Origin: Gnetum montanum
Lineage: Eukaryota > Streptophyta > Gnetopsida > Gnetales > Gnetaceae
Length of the DNA stretch: 38,478 bases
Assembly: GCA_015680685.1 (NCBI GenBank)
Contig: MNCI01002737.1
Location: 245,667 to 284,144, forward strand
Direction of reading: 5' to 3'
Under the pieces are notes generated by a model, which worked only from the letters and a program-made list of their open reading frames with translations, made no database searches and had not been told where the DNA came from. The translations under genes and the position numbers were made by a program. Every line of letters begins with the position of its first letter. Positions within the stretch are counted from its first letter, which is position 1. Of the stretch, positions 18,945-30,540 are shown piece by piece.

Positions 18945-20182
18945 GTTTCAAACCTAAAATTAAAGCTGATTGTCAAGGAGGAGATTGAACAACTTCTCAA
19001 GGTGGGGTTCATCTATCCCATTACAAATAGTGAGTGGGTCAACCCACTTGTGATAGTGCTAAAGAAAGGTGGAAAATAGAGGGTCTACATTGATTTTAGG
19101 TTGTTGAACATGGCAACATACAAGGATCATTTTCAATTATCATTTGTAAACCAGATGTTTGGACACTATTTCTAGGCATTGCTATTATAGCTCTTTAGAT
19201 AGTTATAGTGGCTATAACCAAATCTATATTGCACTAAAAGATTAGGCCAAAATAACATTCACAAGTTCTTGGGGGACTTTTTCATACAAAAAGATGTCGT
19301 TTGGCCTGTGCAATGCTCCTACCATATTCCAATGCCTTGTTCTGAGTGTCTTCCAACAACAAATTAGTAGGAGGATGGAAGTCTTCATAGATGACTTCTC
19401 CACCTATGGGTCTACATTTGTGCAAGTCCTAGACCATCTTGAGAAAGTGCTAAAAAGGTGTGTCAAGACCAACCTTAGGTTCAATTGGTAGAAAAGCCAC
19501 TTGATGGTCCAAGAATGCATTGTTTTAGGGCACAAAATATTAGAAAAAGGGATCAAGGTAGACTTTGAAAAAATAAGAGTCATCTAAGGAATTACTAGAT
19601 AGCCAGAAACTGTTAAAGATATGAGGTCATTCCTTGGACACACTAGATATTACCAATGATTCATAGAGAATTTCTCTAAGATCACTAAACCATTGGTGGA
19701 GCTAATAAAGAAGGATGCTCCATTTGCCTATTCCAATGAATATGAATGTGCATTCCAACAACTCAAGCAGAAGCTCATAGAAACTCCAATTCTAAGCACC
19801 TGACTAGTCCAGACCCTTCCACATCATGATAGATGCTTCCAATTATGCCTTGGGAGTTGTGCTCATGTAATTGAATGATCAAAAACGTTCTTACTACATC
19901 CACTGCATGAGCAAAAGCACTATGGGTGCACAGATGAATAACATAAAAATAGAGAAAGAATTGATGATGGTGATGTTTGCCTTGGGAAAATTCAAGCACT
20001 ATGTGCTTGGGTACAAGATGTTCATGCACACAAACAACAATGCAATATGGTTCCTCATGAACAAACCAACAATGAACCCATGTGTCATATGGTGGTTGAT
20101 GATCTTAGAAGAATTTGATCTAATGATGGTAGATCAAAAGGGGACCGAGAATATAGTTTTTGATCACTTGTCTCAGTTATGA
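18945..20182 (+). pseudogene. pol: Reverse transcriptase and RNase H of element E
   Basis: Homology to gypsy RT begins near 18945 with KEEIEQLLKVGFIYPI and SEWVNPLVIV, then VYIDFRLLNMATYKDHF. The palm contains MSFGLCNAPTIFQC (19294) and the active-site motif as MEVFIDDFS, so Y/F-x-DD survives as FIDD. Then come VLGHKI, MRSFLGH and FSKITKPLVEL. The RNase H part reads KIEKELMMVMFALGKFKHYVLG and ends with TENIVFDHLSQL and TGA at 20182. The style (LNMAT-KDHF, EVF-DDFS) is Athila/Tat-like. At least three frameshifts and many W- or Q-derived stops break it. Confidence 0.85.
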
Positions 20183-20339
20183 TGGGACAACAAAGAGGAG
20201 GAGAGCCCATTGTTAAACTAGTTTCCTAAAGAACTACTCTTTGCTGAGGCTATAGCTAAACAAATGCCCACTGAATCCAACTAGTGCGAATGACATCCTC
20301 ACGTATCTTCTCACTTAGGAGATGCCATAGAAGTGGGAC

Positions 20340-21630
20340 CATAGGAAGAAATAATAGTTTCTTTAGTAGGAAAAATGCTTCATTGAAATCAACAAATAAC
20401 TTACAAGGTGTGTGTTGATGGCTTGGTTCATTGGTATATACCTAATGCTGATCAACTGCACATTCTCCAAGATGCTCATGAGGACCCTTGTGGGGGCCAC
20501 TATGCTGGGAGATGAATAGCCATTAAGATCCTCATGGCTTATTATTATTGGCCAACACTCTTCAGGAATGCTTACCACTTTGTTCACTCCTGTGAACATT
20601 ACCAATGTGATGGTGGAATGACTGCTTGTATGGAGGGATCTCATAAATGGATCCAACCACTTGAGCCCTTTGATATTTGGGGCATTGACTTCATTGGTTC
20701 CATCACACCCATTTCAAATGGCAAGGCGTACATCATAGTTGTTGTTGACTATTGTACAAAATGGACATAAGCTATAGCCATCACTAATTGCACATCTTCT
20801 ATGGTTGCTCAGTTTGTACAAAAATATTTTGTAAATAGGTTTGGGGTGGCATGTGCACTTATTTTTTATAATGGTACTCATTTCATAAGCACTACCTTTG
20901 AAAAGCTCATACAATGCTTGTGGGTTAAGCATAAATTAACAACACCCTACCACCCCCAAGTTAATGATCAAGTTAAGGTTACAAATAGGGAAATAATGAA
21001 AATACTAACCCAAACTGTTAGTAAGTATAGGAGGGATTAGAGCATGAAACTCAACGATGCCCTTTGGGCCTACCACTCCACTTGGAAACTTCCTATTGGT
21101 TAGTCTCCCTATGAGCTTGTGTATGAAAAGTTACCAACTCTTCCCATTCAAGTAGAGCTCCATACACTAGCAACGGTTTTTGACCTTAACCTTGACCTAA
21201 GTCTAGCATAAAAAGAAAGATTAATGAATCTCAACCTGCTAGATGAGAACCAATTGGTAGCCCTATCATCTAACAAGTAGCACAAGGCATTCAATAAACA
21301 ACGACATGACCTAAGGATTAGGAAAGTAAAATTTCAACTAGGAGATAGGGTCCTATACTAGAATCCCACACATGTGCCATAGAGAACTAAGTTCTAAACA
21401 TTTGGGAGGGGCCCTATATTATCTATGAAACCTTTCCTTCCGAGGCCATGTTAAGATACAAACCTAAAAGCCCAAATAAGAAGTTGCTGGTCAACTTGCA
21501 ACAACTTAAACCTTTCTATGAGCCTAAGAGAGCCAGTGGCCAAAACACCTCAATGAATGGACATGCATGCTCAATGTTTCAGATCTCCTCCTTCCAACTT
21601 AGTCATGAGGGAGATGGCCATTCATGCTAA
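20340..21630 (+). pseudogene. pol: Integrase of element E
   Basis: It follows RNase H after a degenerate linker. Zinc-domain remnant: HEDPCGGHYAG-like region near 20480, YYWPTLF and HSCEHYQC. Core: WGIDFIG keeps the first catalytic Asp. The second is lost (FYNGTHF instead of a DNG motif, near 20862). The third Glu is Lys (QVKVTNREI, near 20970). Then comes the PIGxSPYELVY region and a C-terminus with FQLGDRVLY, GPYIIYETFPS and SHEGDGHSC, ending TAA at 21628-21630. With two of three metal ligands replaced it would be inactive even without its stops. Confidence 0.85.
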
Positions 21631-23080
21631 TCAATCAATGTGGCTCCTTAATTTTTTCCATTTTTTAATTTTATTTTACATTATTTTAGTATATTTTTCT
21701 CTCTGTTAGATATTTTTACACTTTCTTCTATAATTTACTTTATTTGGTTTGAATTTCTTCTATGCTTTTCTTATGTTTTGTTTTGTTTTGTTTTTCTTCC
21801 TTATTATCACTAGGACTAGGTGCAACTGTAGCTGCTAGTTGATGGTGAATTTGTACTATAATGTTTTTTTATTGTTGATGCATGGATTCTATCTTTGAAT
21901 TTTGGTGTTGATAACTAAGGCATGGTTTCTTTTGCATGATAACAAATAGTGAGTCCATGTCATCCACCCATCCATGAAACTCTATAATGTTCCCTTATTT
22001 TGAAAATGTATGATTCCTTCTTAAATGAAACTTTAACAAACTTGTGACCTTGGTGGTTTCCAAAATTGGGAAGAACTAAATGGATAGACAAGGATGTAAC
22101 TTTAAGGGGATTTGACACTCTTAGTACTTGCCTACCCTCTTAGGTGCATGAGTGTTCTCATGGATTTCTCACCATTTTGTTGTCGACCAATAACAACAAT
22201 CTAAAGTCTTTACATGGTGCGGTTCTCATTCAAAAACTCAGAAATCCAAAAAAAAATAACAAAAATAAAAAACATGGAAATTCAAAGGACATCCTTTAGA
22301 CAAAATAACAGGCTACAAGCATTAGTTATTGGATTAGAAAGACATGTTACCCATGCTTGAAGGTCCCCTTTAACTAAGGCCCATCTCACTTCTTGCTTCT
22401 CTTTTCTTCTCTTTTAGGAAGGGTGATTGATCTGTGGGAATGTTCTTATGCCTTGAGGGGATGATTTGGTCTTAGAATATCAATGTGAAGTCACTAAAAG
22501 TGGTTGGTTCTAATTTAGACTAAGGATGAATGTTATTGGGTCACATTAATCATGAAATCCACAAGGGACTTCATGTGACCATAATATGGGACTTCATTCC
22601 ACTGTCTTCCTCATCCACCGATGCTTTCCATATCTTACCTCACTACCTCTTTTCATGCCTTGTTTAATGTCTTCATTTTATGTGTCAAAATGTTTAGGTA
22701 GTTTCTTTTGGGATTTGATCCTTAACTTATCATAACCATTAATCATCCATGGCATCCATGGACTCCTTGGTTTGAGGATATGAAAGGGCATTAAGGGCAT
22801 AAGCCTTCTATGGGGAGGACCCACTTACATACCCCTTGGTGGGGCTAGTTAAGTTTCTTATCCTTAGGCATTTTTGCATTCAAAATCTTTTGCATTCCAC
22901 ATCAGTTACATCTAGTAGTACACTCCTTCTTGGCATTTCTCCAATCATTCTCCCAATAAAAACTCCTTGTCATGATCTCTTCATGCATTTCATCATGTTC
23001 TAGGTTCTTGGGTTTTTCTTGGACTCCAATTTTGTATTAAAACTCTTCATTTTCCCTTAATTTTCAAAGTTGAAAACTTT
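21631..23080 (+). other. Post-integrase spacer of element E, no gene
   Basis: T-rich start, then blocks shared with the spacers of A, B and C (gctgtagctg-like near 21830, gagtccatgtcatccaccc near 21952, ggggaggacccacttac near 22815). No conserved protein in any frame. It ends where the internal promoter begins. Confidence 0.65.
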
Positions 23081-23093
23081 GTCTGATGATTGC

Positions 23094-23182
23094 ATTGATG
23101 GGATCCCATCGATGCAGTCAGTCGTGTCAACATGATCCCATTAACGGGATCTTATCAATGCATCGTAAAAATCCTATAAATA
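23094..23182 (+). promoter_or_regulatory. Internal LTR-like promoter before ORF3 (element E)
   Basis: Hexamers ATTGAT (23094), ATCGAT (23108), GTCAAC (23126), ATTAAC (23140) and ATCAAT (23154) are spaced 14, 18, 14 and 14 bp. TATAAATA begins at 23175, 21 bp after the start of the last hexamer. The class RTYRAY is that of E's own LTR. In addition, 23131-23160 matches 26560-26589 of the LTR at 22 of 30 positions. A near-perfect palindrome centred on GGATCC lies at 23097-23110. The geometry is closer to the internal promoter of A than to the LTR. Confidence 0.7.
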
Positions 23183-23472
23183 GCATCCAATACTTTGCAA
23201 AATTTTTGCCATTTGCATCAAATGCAAGAGGGGTTTTGAAATTTTTAAAAGCCCCAAACCTTCTAGAGCCCATGACTTTCAAACCATTTGTCCAATTACC
23301 TCGTTCTTCAGTCTTGCAACTATCGAACATAAGCTCTACGTCATGAGGATCACAAACCTTAGGTTTTTAACAAAAATTTTTTTGAATTTTTTCTAACTCC
23401 CATAAGCTTTAACTAATGAAATAATATTTAAATCACTAATTTATGAGAGTTAAACCTTTCCAAGGAACTCTG

Positions 23473-23620
23473 GTAAACATTAAAATAAAATAATATTAAA
23501 ATAATTAAAACCTATCATGATCACAACTTAGCTAAGTGTAACTAACCAAAGAGATAAGGTACTCAACGTATTTCAAAGTTATACACCTAACACTAATCCT
23601 TGATCATGTTGTGATTATAG
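23473..23620 (+). promoter_or_regulatory. Candidate leader intron of ORF3 (element E)
   Basis: Donor-like CTCTG|GTAAAC at 23473, preceded by ccaaggaact, which aligns with the donor side in element A. Branch-like CACTAAT at 23591-23597 and acceptor ttatAG at 23619-23620, directly before the ATG at 23621. Branch A to AG is 24 nt; length 148 nt. A second GT at 23559 would give 62 nt. Confidence 0.55.
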
Positions 23621-26236
23621 ATGGAACTAAGACCAAAACACCCACAAGAAGGAGGATTGTCCCAACCAAGGGAAAAATGACCCAGAACTAGAAGGGGTCA
23701 ACAAGAACAACCCTAAGAGAAGGCCATAGAAACCTATGCAATGGGACCTCTTAGAGAGAAGCCCAAAGTGGAATTTGTTCATCAAATTCCCTAAGTTGAA
23801 ATAGAAAAATTCCACCGAGATGAGGCACCAATACCAAGGACAAGCCTTAAGGTCACATTGACAAAGGCTTGAATTAGGCAAATTCAATCTACTTATATCC
23901 AACGTTCAATTCTCCAAAGATTGAACTTTTGTACCTTCTTAGACTTTGCCCTAGAGGATGTTAGAATGCAGCTACAAAGCTCTCCCATGTGGCCAATCAT
24001 CACTTCCAGTGAGGAGTGGTACATGGGAGAGACCTATCTCTTCTAAAACAATAGGCAACCAGATGTCAACATGAAGATCAAGGATATTAGTGTGTCCTAG
24101 TTAGTGAAAGCCATCTAGTAGGCCCTTAGCTTCCCCAAAACTAGGATAAACCTAGCAGAGATCTCAACACAAGTAGACCTAGAGGTTAAAAAGGAGTGGG
24201 TCCAATGGTGCTACGAAGTGGACCACAAAGAGTATGGTGCACTCACCATAGCAGAACATGCGTACTTCAAGATAGTAGCCTATCACCTTAATCTAATGGT
24301 GAGGCCCATTAAGGTGACTATCTTGTCTACCTATGTGTGTGCCACTCTAAGCAGGAAATTCCTTGTCAACCTCCCACAATTGATCTATCTGGAGATAGAG
24401 AATCAATTCACAGAAAACAAACATGGGTGGAAGGCACTCCCCTTCTTATGCCTCATCCTAAAATTATGTAAAAGGGGAGGGATAGCCTACTATACCAATG
24501 ACACAATTAGACATGCTCCTATAGCCTCCTAGGTGGAAATGATGAAGGAAAAGGTTCCTATTATGACTAACGAAGAGGAGTATCCACCATCACCATACAC
24601 TCATGAAATAGCACTAGAGGCACATGTTGCCATGAAGCACATGCAAAAGCTCCATGAGTAACTCTTGCAATAGCCAAAAATCTAGTCTGAGTGGTGACCC
24701 ATTTGTCTACTAACTAGCCTTGAATCATTACAATAAGCTGGTTGGAAGACATAGCTCCAAATTTCTCTACTTGTAGAACACAAGTGCCAGTGTGCTCAAA
24801 TCCAAGCACCCAAGAGGTAATGGTATCCATTCCGGAAGAGTAGCAATTTCCAGAAACATCTAAAAATGCCACTACCTTCTCAGTGCATTTGAAGGAGTGT
24901 GATGGGGCTATTGTCTTGGTGATACAACACCAAGGGAAAGAAATGGTGGCCAAGGTGGTGGAAAATTGAGTGGGCAAGGTCCTAAATGTTTCTGTGGAAT
25001 TTGTGCCAGATAGTGCTACACTTAGAGATGTGTAGATGTCTACAAGAATGGTCAGTGGAAGATTCAGTGTGGCACAACATGAGAAATTACTGTAACAATT
25101 AGTGGAAACTTGGAAACTAATTCTAGAGGGCTTTGACCTCCCAAATGACATCATTGCTATCCAATCGGTGTTGTTGGAGGTAAGGGATAAGTGCATCATT
25201 GTAGAGGTTCAACTTGAAATAGCCAAAGTTGAAAATTAGCATTTGGCTACAAAGGTTGTAAAAATTAAAGCTTGTCTTGCTGATCATTGTCAAGCTCCAA
25301 AAAGAGTAAATGGTTGAATACATGAGACAGCAACATGAGTAACTTACCAAGGTGATAATGGCTTTGAGGAGGTTGGTAGCTGAAAACTATAATCTCTCCA
25401 TGGAGGAGGTTTGTGCCCTTCACCATAGATCTACAATGGAAATCACTACCTATAAGAAAGAGGCCTTAAAATTTAAAAGGGTCAAGAACCATCACAAGGA
25501 CTAGGTTTTCTTGTAGAAATAAATCAAACTAGTGAAGGCAAAGGTGAATGAGGCCCTCCAACAGCTCCAACAAAGAGGTGATGTGTTGCAACCCATCTTT
25601 GATGAACTGAACATGTACAACAAAGCTAAAATATACCTCAAGGAGCTGTAGATCAAGGAGATGACTAAATACATGGAGCTCATCAACCTTCGCTATGCAA
25701 ACTTAGCAACCATGACTGTCGAAAGGCCATGATCAAATTTGGAGAAGTAAGTGATCAACCCATACTTATTTTATAAGGTTGAGTTCAAGTACCATAAGGA
25801 GACCAAGAATAAGCTTGAAATGACAAACACTAAACTCGATGTTCTCAAGCAATGCTTCACTAATTAGAGATCCATAGCTAAGAACCTAGCTAGAAGACTA
25901 AATGACTATTAAGAGCTGCAGAACTTTGTCAAAGCATTTGACATTGAACAAAAGCAATTTGTAGCCTAGCTCATCAATGTGAAGGAGCTATTCCTTGTAA
26001 TGCCTTGTCCACGAGATGTGCCCATACTGGCCCATATTGGTGATGCCATGTGGACCTTGTACAATCCCTAGAGTAATGAGTAGAAGATGAAGGCATTGTT
26101 GGATGCTTTCTGTCTTCCATGAATAATTGCAATTGCAAATAGACAAACACAACCACTACCTCAAAAAGTGCATGCACCTGAAGCAAGAGAAGGTCCTTTG
26201 GCACTTCAAGAACCTCCACCACCTAGGACCATCTAA
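23621..26236 (+). pseudogene. ORF3 of element E, full-length but decayed
   Basis: The start MELRPKHPQ follows the AG acceptor. First and last codons are in the same phase (872 codons to TAA 26234-26236), with many stops and compensating shifts around 24700-25300. N-terminal part: LNFCTFLDFALEDVR, SSPMWPII and WYMGETYLF, matching element A position by position. A 104-codon clean stretch follows (24218-24532: EHAYFKIVAYH, LPFLCLILKLCKRGGI, YYTNDTIRHA). The second half (about 25280-25960) is rich in Lys, Glu, Leu and Gln and looks coiled-coil. The C-terminus has LVMPCPRDVPI, IGDAMWTLY and a proline run. Role unknown; it could be an env-position or nucleic-acid-binding accessory protein. Reverse open frames opposite it (25199-24714 and others) are shadows. 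Confidence 0.7.
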
Positions 26237-26532
26237 TTTTCTTCCTCATCTTCACACTATCAAAGGAGTTGTGCTGTTAATTTTTATCATGGTATTCAAG
26301 TTGTAGTCATGAACACCAAATGTTGTAATGATTGTAAATCTATACACTTGGGCACTTAGTGTTTGTTTGTGTTAGTTGTGTGTCAGTAGTTAGTCATAAT
26401 CCCATACATTCTCAAAATTTTTTAAAGAACTTGTTCCTTCTTNTATAATCCCATACATTCTCAAAATTTTTTAAAGAACTTGTTCCTTCTTTTGTTGACT
26501 TGAGGATGAATTTTCATTTAGTCATGGGGGTA
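26237..26532 (+). other. 3' untranslated part and polypurine tract of E
   Basis: Non-coding after ORF3. It ends tagtcatgggggta immediately before the LTR; the purine run primes plus-strand synthesis. It includes the N duplication at 26397-26490. Confidence 0.65.
26397..26490. other. N-flanking 46-bp duplication, probable assembly join
   Basis: 26397-26442 and 26445-26490 are identical, with N at 26443. Confidence 0.85.
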
Positions 26533-27384
26533 TGATGAGTTATTGTCTACCTACATTGACATGATCCTATTAATCTGAACCCATCAACGTGATCACGTTG
26601 ACACAAGGTTTGACATGTTGATGCCTATGTGTCGATACAATGTCATGTGTTGCCTATATAAATGTGTGCACTAGCCACATTTATCGCATCAATATATTAT
26701 TAGATAGCAAAAATCTTGTAGTTTTGTCTTTTGAGAGTTAGAATATTTTCTAAGTTCCCGTAGTAGGAGTTGAAAAGTGTACGGATCTTTATTCAAGCAT
26801 TGATGTACCTGAGCACTTCGGTGTGATCGGAAATCAAGCCAAGTTTCTTGATAAACCTTGCATCACTTGGATTTAGTTTAATGTTTACTTAATACTTTTA
26901 TTATTCATGTGATTTATTCTAAAACATTTAAGTAATTAATTCATAACGGATAATTAACGCACATAAGTATGACCACTTCGAGCACATGTTAATGCTTGGT
27001 AATCCCAATAGTGCTTAATGCTTGGTAACCTAGTAGGGTTGTAATGTGTTCAGGATGTGTACAGAAGGTGGGAATAGATGCTCATGTTAGGATTAGTTAA
27101 GTATTAGATAGTCCTTAGATTAATTAAGCATGTAATTACTTTATTCTTGCACTTAGGAAAATTAATTAGAAAATATAAAATGATAAAAATCATATGCCTC
27201 AGTTACACTTAACTATATCTTTGCACTTCACAAGTGAAACTGAGAAGACAACAATCACATCTATTAGATTCACTACCTAGACCCAGTGTACTTAGAGAGA
27301 TAGAGTTTGTGGAATTTGACCAGATCGCTTAATGAATGTTAGTGATTCATATGGTTGGGTGTAGGGACCCCTCATTGTTGATCA
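26533..27384 (+). repeat. 3' LTR of element E
   Basis: Starts TGATGAG after the polypurine tract and ends ttgatca; the last 14 bases align with the end of the LTR at 34685. No primer binding site follows, as expected for a 3' LTR. The R/U5 part (gagagttagaat, aagtgtacgg, atctttattcaagcattg) matches the LTR of element D, whereas U3 differs. Length 852 bp. Confidence 0.85.
26555..26663 (+). promoter_or_regulatory. U3 array of six RTYRAY hexamers and TATA
   Basis: ATTGAC (26555), ATTAAT (26569), ATCAAC (26583), GTTGAC (26597), GTTGAT (26617) and GTCGAT (26631), with intervals 14, 14, 14, 20 and 14. TATATAAAT begins at 26655, 24 bp after the last start. The third and fourth hexamers lie in a perfect 18-bp palindrome at 26584-26601. 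The geometry equals that of the LTRs at 1506 and 33763. Confidence 0.8.
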
Positions 27385-28020
27385 ATCTCCACTTGTATTG
27401 GATGCAGTCTGATCTATTGTGAGATCCCAAAAGCATCATTTTACTTTCCTTTGTTTTGAGATCTAGTTTGAGGATTTTTTCCTTCAAATCTTAAATGTAG
27501 AAAGGGAGTTTAGAAACCCTTAAAACTAGTGTTTTTTCTTCAAGGATTTGAAGATCAAAAGGGAAACTAGGGGTAGAAGAGATTGGATAGCCATACGAAG
27601 TAGACTAGGCCTAAGTCGAACCACTATCAATCTTGGTGTGTACTATTCATTTTATTTTATTTCTTACATTTGATTTTGATCTTAATCTAAATGCACTTTA
27701 CTTTGATTTATTTAAACATTTTCAAGAATATATTTTGGTTATTAGATCTAAGTAAGATTATGCAAATTTTTGAGATACCCTATTTTTGAGATTATATAAA
27801 TGCTCTAGGGTGTGTATTTTGATTCGTAATTGATATTGAAGCTTGGTCTCATAAATATTAAATTAACCTTTGTTAAGATTTTATGCTAGTATTATTACAT
27901 CTATTAAATGTGTATGATCAGCTTAGAACTATTAGAAGACTAGAATGAGGTATTTCTTGCAATCCTTGAATTTTGATATTTAGCTTGTAGTTTAGTGTGC
28001 TTATATTAAACCTCCAGAGA
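27385..28020 (+). repeat. 5' LTR remnant and leader of the Sirevirus-like element
   Basis: 27394-27611 is the direct repeat of 33545-33762. It continues with a gtcgaaccactatcaatctt block, typical of plant copia LTRs, so the LTR runs past 27630. Its end and primer binding site are not recognisable. The U3 part is cut off by the element E LTR. Confidence 0.6.
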
Positions 28021-28029
28021 TTCACACAA

Positions 28030-30157
28030 CCATAAGTGGAAATTCCTACACAAGGCCACAACTTATCAAAAGTTGGATAGATTATGATAAGAGGGAACAT
28101 GTGGAAAATTCTAAGGCCATATATGCTTTTTATTGTGCTCTATGTTTAGAGGAATTCAACCGAGTTGTTTGTTGCAAAACAAGGAGATTTGGGACCTCCT
28201 TGAATCTACACATGAGGGTATCACTTTGGTTAAGAAATCCAAGACATAAGTTCTTAATCATAAGTTTGTACATTTGAGGATTAGAGAATGAAACTATAGA
28301 GAATTAGTTTTTTAGAGTTACTAAAATTGCAAATGTTCTTAAAGAACTTGATGAAGATTGTCCTAGTTCAAGAATTTATCAGCAAATCTTAGGGAACCTT
28401 CCAAAATAATTCTTTACCAAAGTGACAACCATTCTTAATGTAAGAGACATTAGTCTCATGAAGGTTGATGAACTCTAAGATAACTTAAAAACTTACTAAA
28501 TGTCTTTTCAAGAGGATAATGATGTTAAATCATCAAAGAAGAACATTGCACTGAATCCTCAAAGGACATTAAAGATGCTAATCCAAATGATTTTAATGAG
28601 AAAGAACTAGTCCTCATATCAAGGAAATTTTGTAATCTTCTCAATAGAAAGCACAAGAGAAAAGGACCTTTGGTAATGACAAAAATGAAAAGAAAAAGAG
28701 TTACATTTAATGTTATTACTACCATGGCTATGATCACATTACACCTAAATGTCTAAGTAAGAAAAATAAAAAGAAGGACAAGTCTAAAGGCAAAAAGGCT
28801 CTATGCTCTATGGATGAATCAGAGAAGGCTTCATCTCATGAGGAGACAAATGAAGAATGTAACCTTATTCTCATGATGGATTTTGAAGGAGAAGATTAGC
28901 ATGTTAAGGAATAGAAGAGTAGAAATGAAGAAGAAAGGTTTGAAGTACTCCTAAATTCTTCACCAAACTTCAAAGTATTTGCATAAAGATGAAGATCATG
29001 CTCAATAAACATGAATTTGTAGATTTTTTAGATGAAAGAAGATTCAAAATAATTTTTTATTTTGCAACTTTTTGGGAGCCCAATATATCATATGATGTGG
29101 ATGGTGCAACTAAAAATAAATAAATTTTTTTATTTTGTACTCGTAATATCTTTGCGATTCAAATGAGTTTTGGCCTAACCTTAAACTATCTTATTATTGT
29201 AGCATCAAATTGCCTTGATGGCATTAATTTCATCTCTTAAAAACAAGATTTTCCTACATATTTATAGCCAAATGATGGGGCCATAATAGAATATGATGGG
29301 ACAAGCCTATTTTATGAAACATTAGGCTGGAAATTTAAGAGACATGAGAGATTTGGTTTATTCTCTAATTACATCCACCCATTAATCTTTTAATAAAATA
29401 AAAAAAATTTTACTGATGTGATGACAAAGTATGAATTTAAATTTTTTTCTCTCATGTTTATTTTATTGGATGCATGGAGCATGACATACTATCTCTAATA
29501 GAATTAAAGTTAGAAGCTCAAGCTATTAAACTCCTAAAGGAATAAACTCCTCTAGGTAATCTAGAAGCCAGATGCATCATCTTCCAAAAATGTCTGAAGA
29601 AGAAAGATGCTTAACTTTAAGAAGAAAAGGAATAAATCAAGAACCTTCTCAAGCAACTCAATGATTCTCAAGTCTTTCTTGGGCATTAGACCTAAGAAAT
29701 TGCAAATCTCCAAAATTATCTTGAAAAATTCACTCAAGGGATAGCCACTTTGAACATGAAAATGGGAAAATCAAAGCAATTTGGTGACAAATCAAGTCTT
29801 GGATATGAGCCAACATAACCTACATGGAGAAGATAAGGTAAGTGGAATTATCTTCCAAGGTATGAATTTTTTTCTAAAAACTCATATACTCAATGCTTTT
29901 GTTGCTATAATTATGGCAACATACAATATTATTATCCAAATAGATCATACTATGACTACAATAATATGAAATTTTTGCAAGATAACCAAGGTAGGTACAA
30001 GAAGATGATATAGGAGCCCAAAATCAAGATAGTATGGACACCTAAAAGTTTTTTGCACATGGCAAATATTAAAGGGAAGAGTAAAGTTAATCCACCTTCT
30101 TCAAACCAAATTGAAGATAGCAAAAGAGGGTTGGAAGATGGACCATGCCCTAACTAA
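28030..30157 (+). pseudogene. gag: Copia Gag of Sirevirus type
   Basis: Order: KAIYAFYCALCLEEFNRV, then after a one-base shift KEIWDLLESTHEGITLV (28173 onward), ENETI, NVLKELDED, ISLMKVDEL and SFQEDNDVKSSKKNIALN, as in UBN2-type copia Gags. The knuckle near 28712 reads CYYYHGYDHITPKC: the second Cys is Tyr, a G to A change. A Glu/Lys-rich helical part follows, with LEKFTQGIATLNMKMG and GDKSSLGYE near 29720-29810, then a basic linker with IKIVWTPKS near 30030. About 29000-29450 does not fit the family and may be inserted sequence. Many stops make it a pseudogene. Pol should follow and does not. Confidence 0.75.
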
Positions 30158-30540
30158 TCCAAGTATGTAAGTACCCTAATCTACATTACATAGGTTGAGT
30201 GTTTTCTCTTAGAATAGGTTAGTTGTAAATTTGCACATTAATTGTTTAACATTTAAAGTGACCAAATAGTGTTTAATCCTTATCATCTATTTTCAAGTCT
30301 ACCTCTTGTATTTCTAGTTAATTATACATTGTTGAGATTGACTATATTTTTTAAGGGTTAACCAACTCGTGTGTAGACTTATGTTAGTTCTCAATGTCAA
30401 GTTTGACCACTCTCACCTTCAATTGATTGAGCCTATGAAAGATTAACCTTTTGTATGATGAGCTAGTTTTTTAAAATCTTGAATTTTGTGATAGGTCAAC
30501 TAACTAGAGTTCTAACACACTTTTTAAAAAGGATCTATCA
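30158..30540 (+). other. Linker where pol is missing
   Basis: Non-coding, AT-rich. No protease, integrase or RT motif was found between the Gag linker and the env-like ORF. Confidence 0.5.

Larger units (their letters stand above)
18945..27384 (+). mobile_element. Gypsy element E, 5' truncated
   Basis: In forward order: RT, RNase H, integrase, long spacer, internal promoter, leader with candidate intron, ORF3, 3' untranslated part, polypurine tract and 3' LTR. The 5' LTR, gag and protease are missing left of 18945. It shows what A and B would look like with pol. Its LTR ends at 27384 inside the 5' LTR of the Sirevirus-like element. Confidence 0.8.

Noticed and set aside
24714-25199. 161-codon reverse open frame, with smaller reverse frames at 25123-25350, 25501-25686 and 25974-26222
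   Set aside because: They lie opposite the coiled-coil half of ORF3, have no family resemblance and arise from its codon bias.
29000-29450. Open stretch inside the copia gag (YFATFWEPNISYDVDG region) as a host exon
   Set aside because: It has stops, no splice signals that I can defend and no recognised family; left unassigned.
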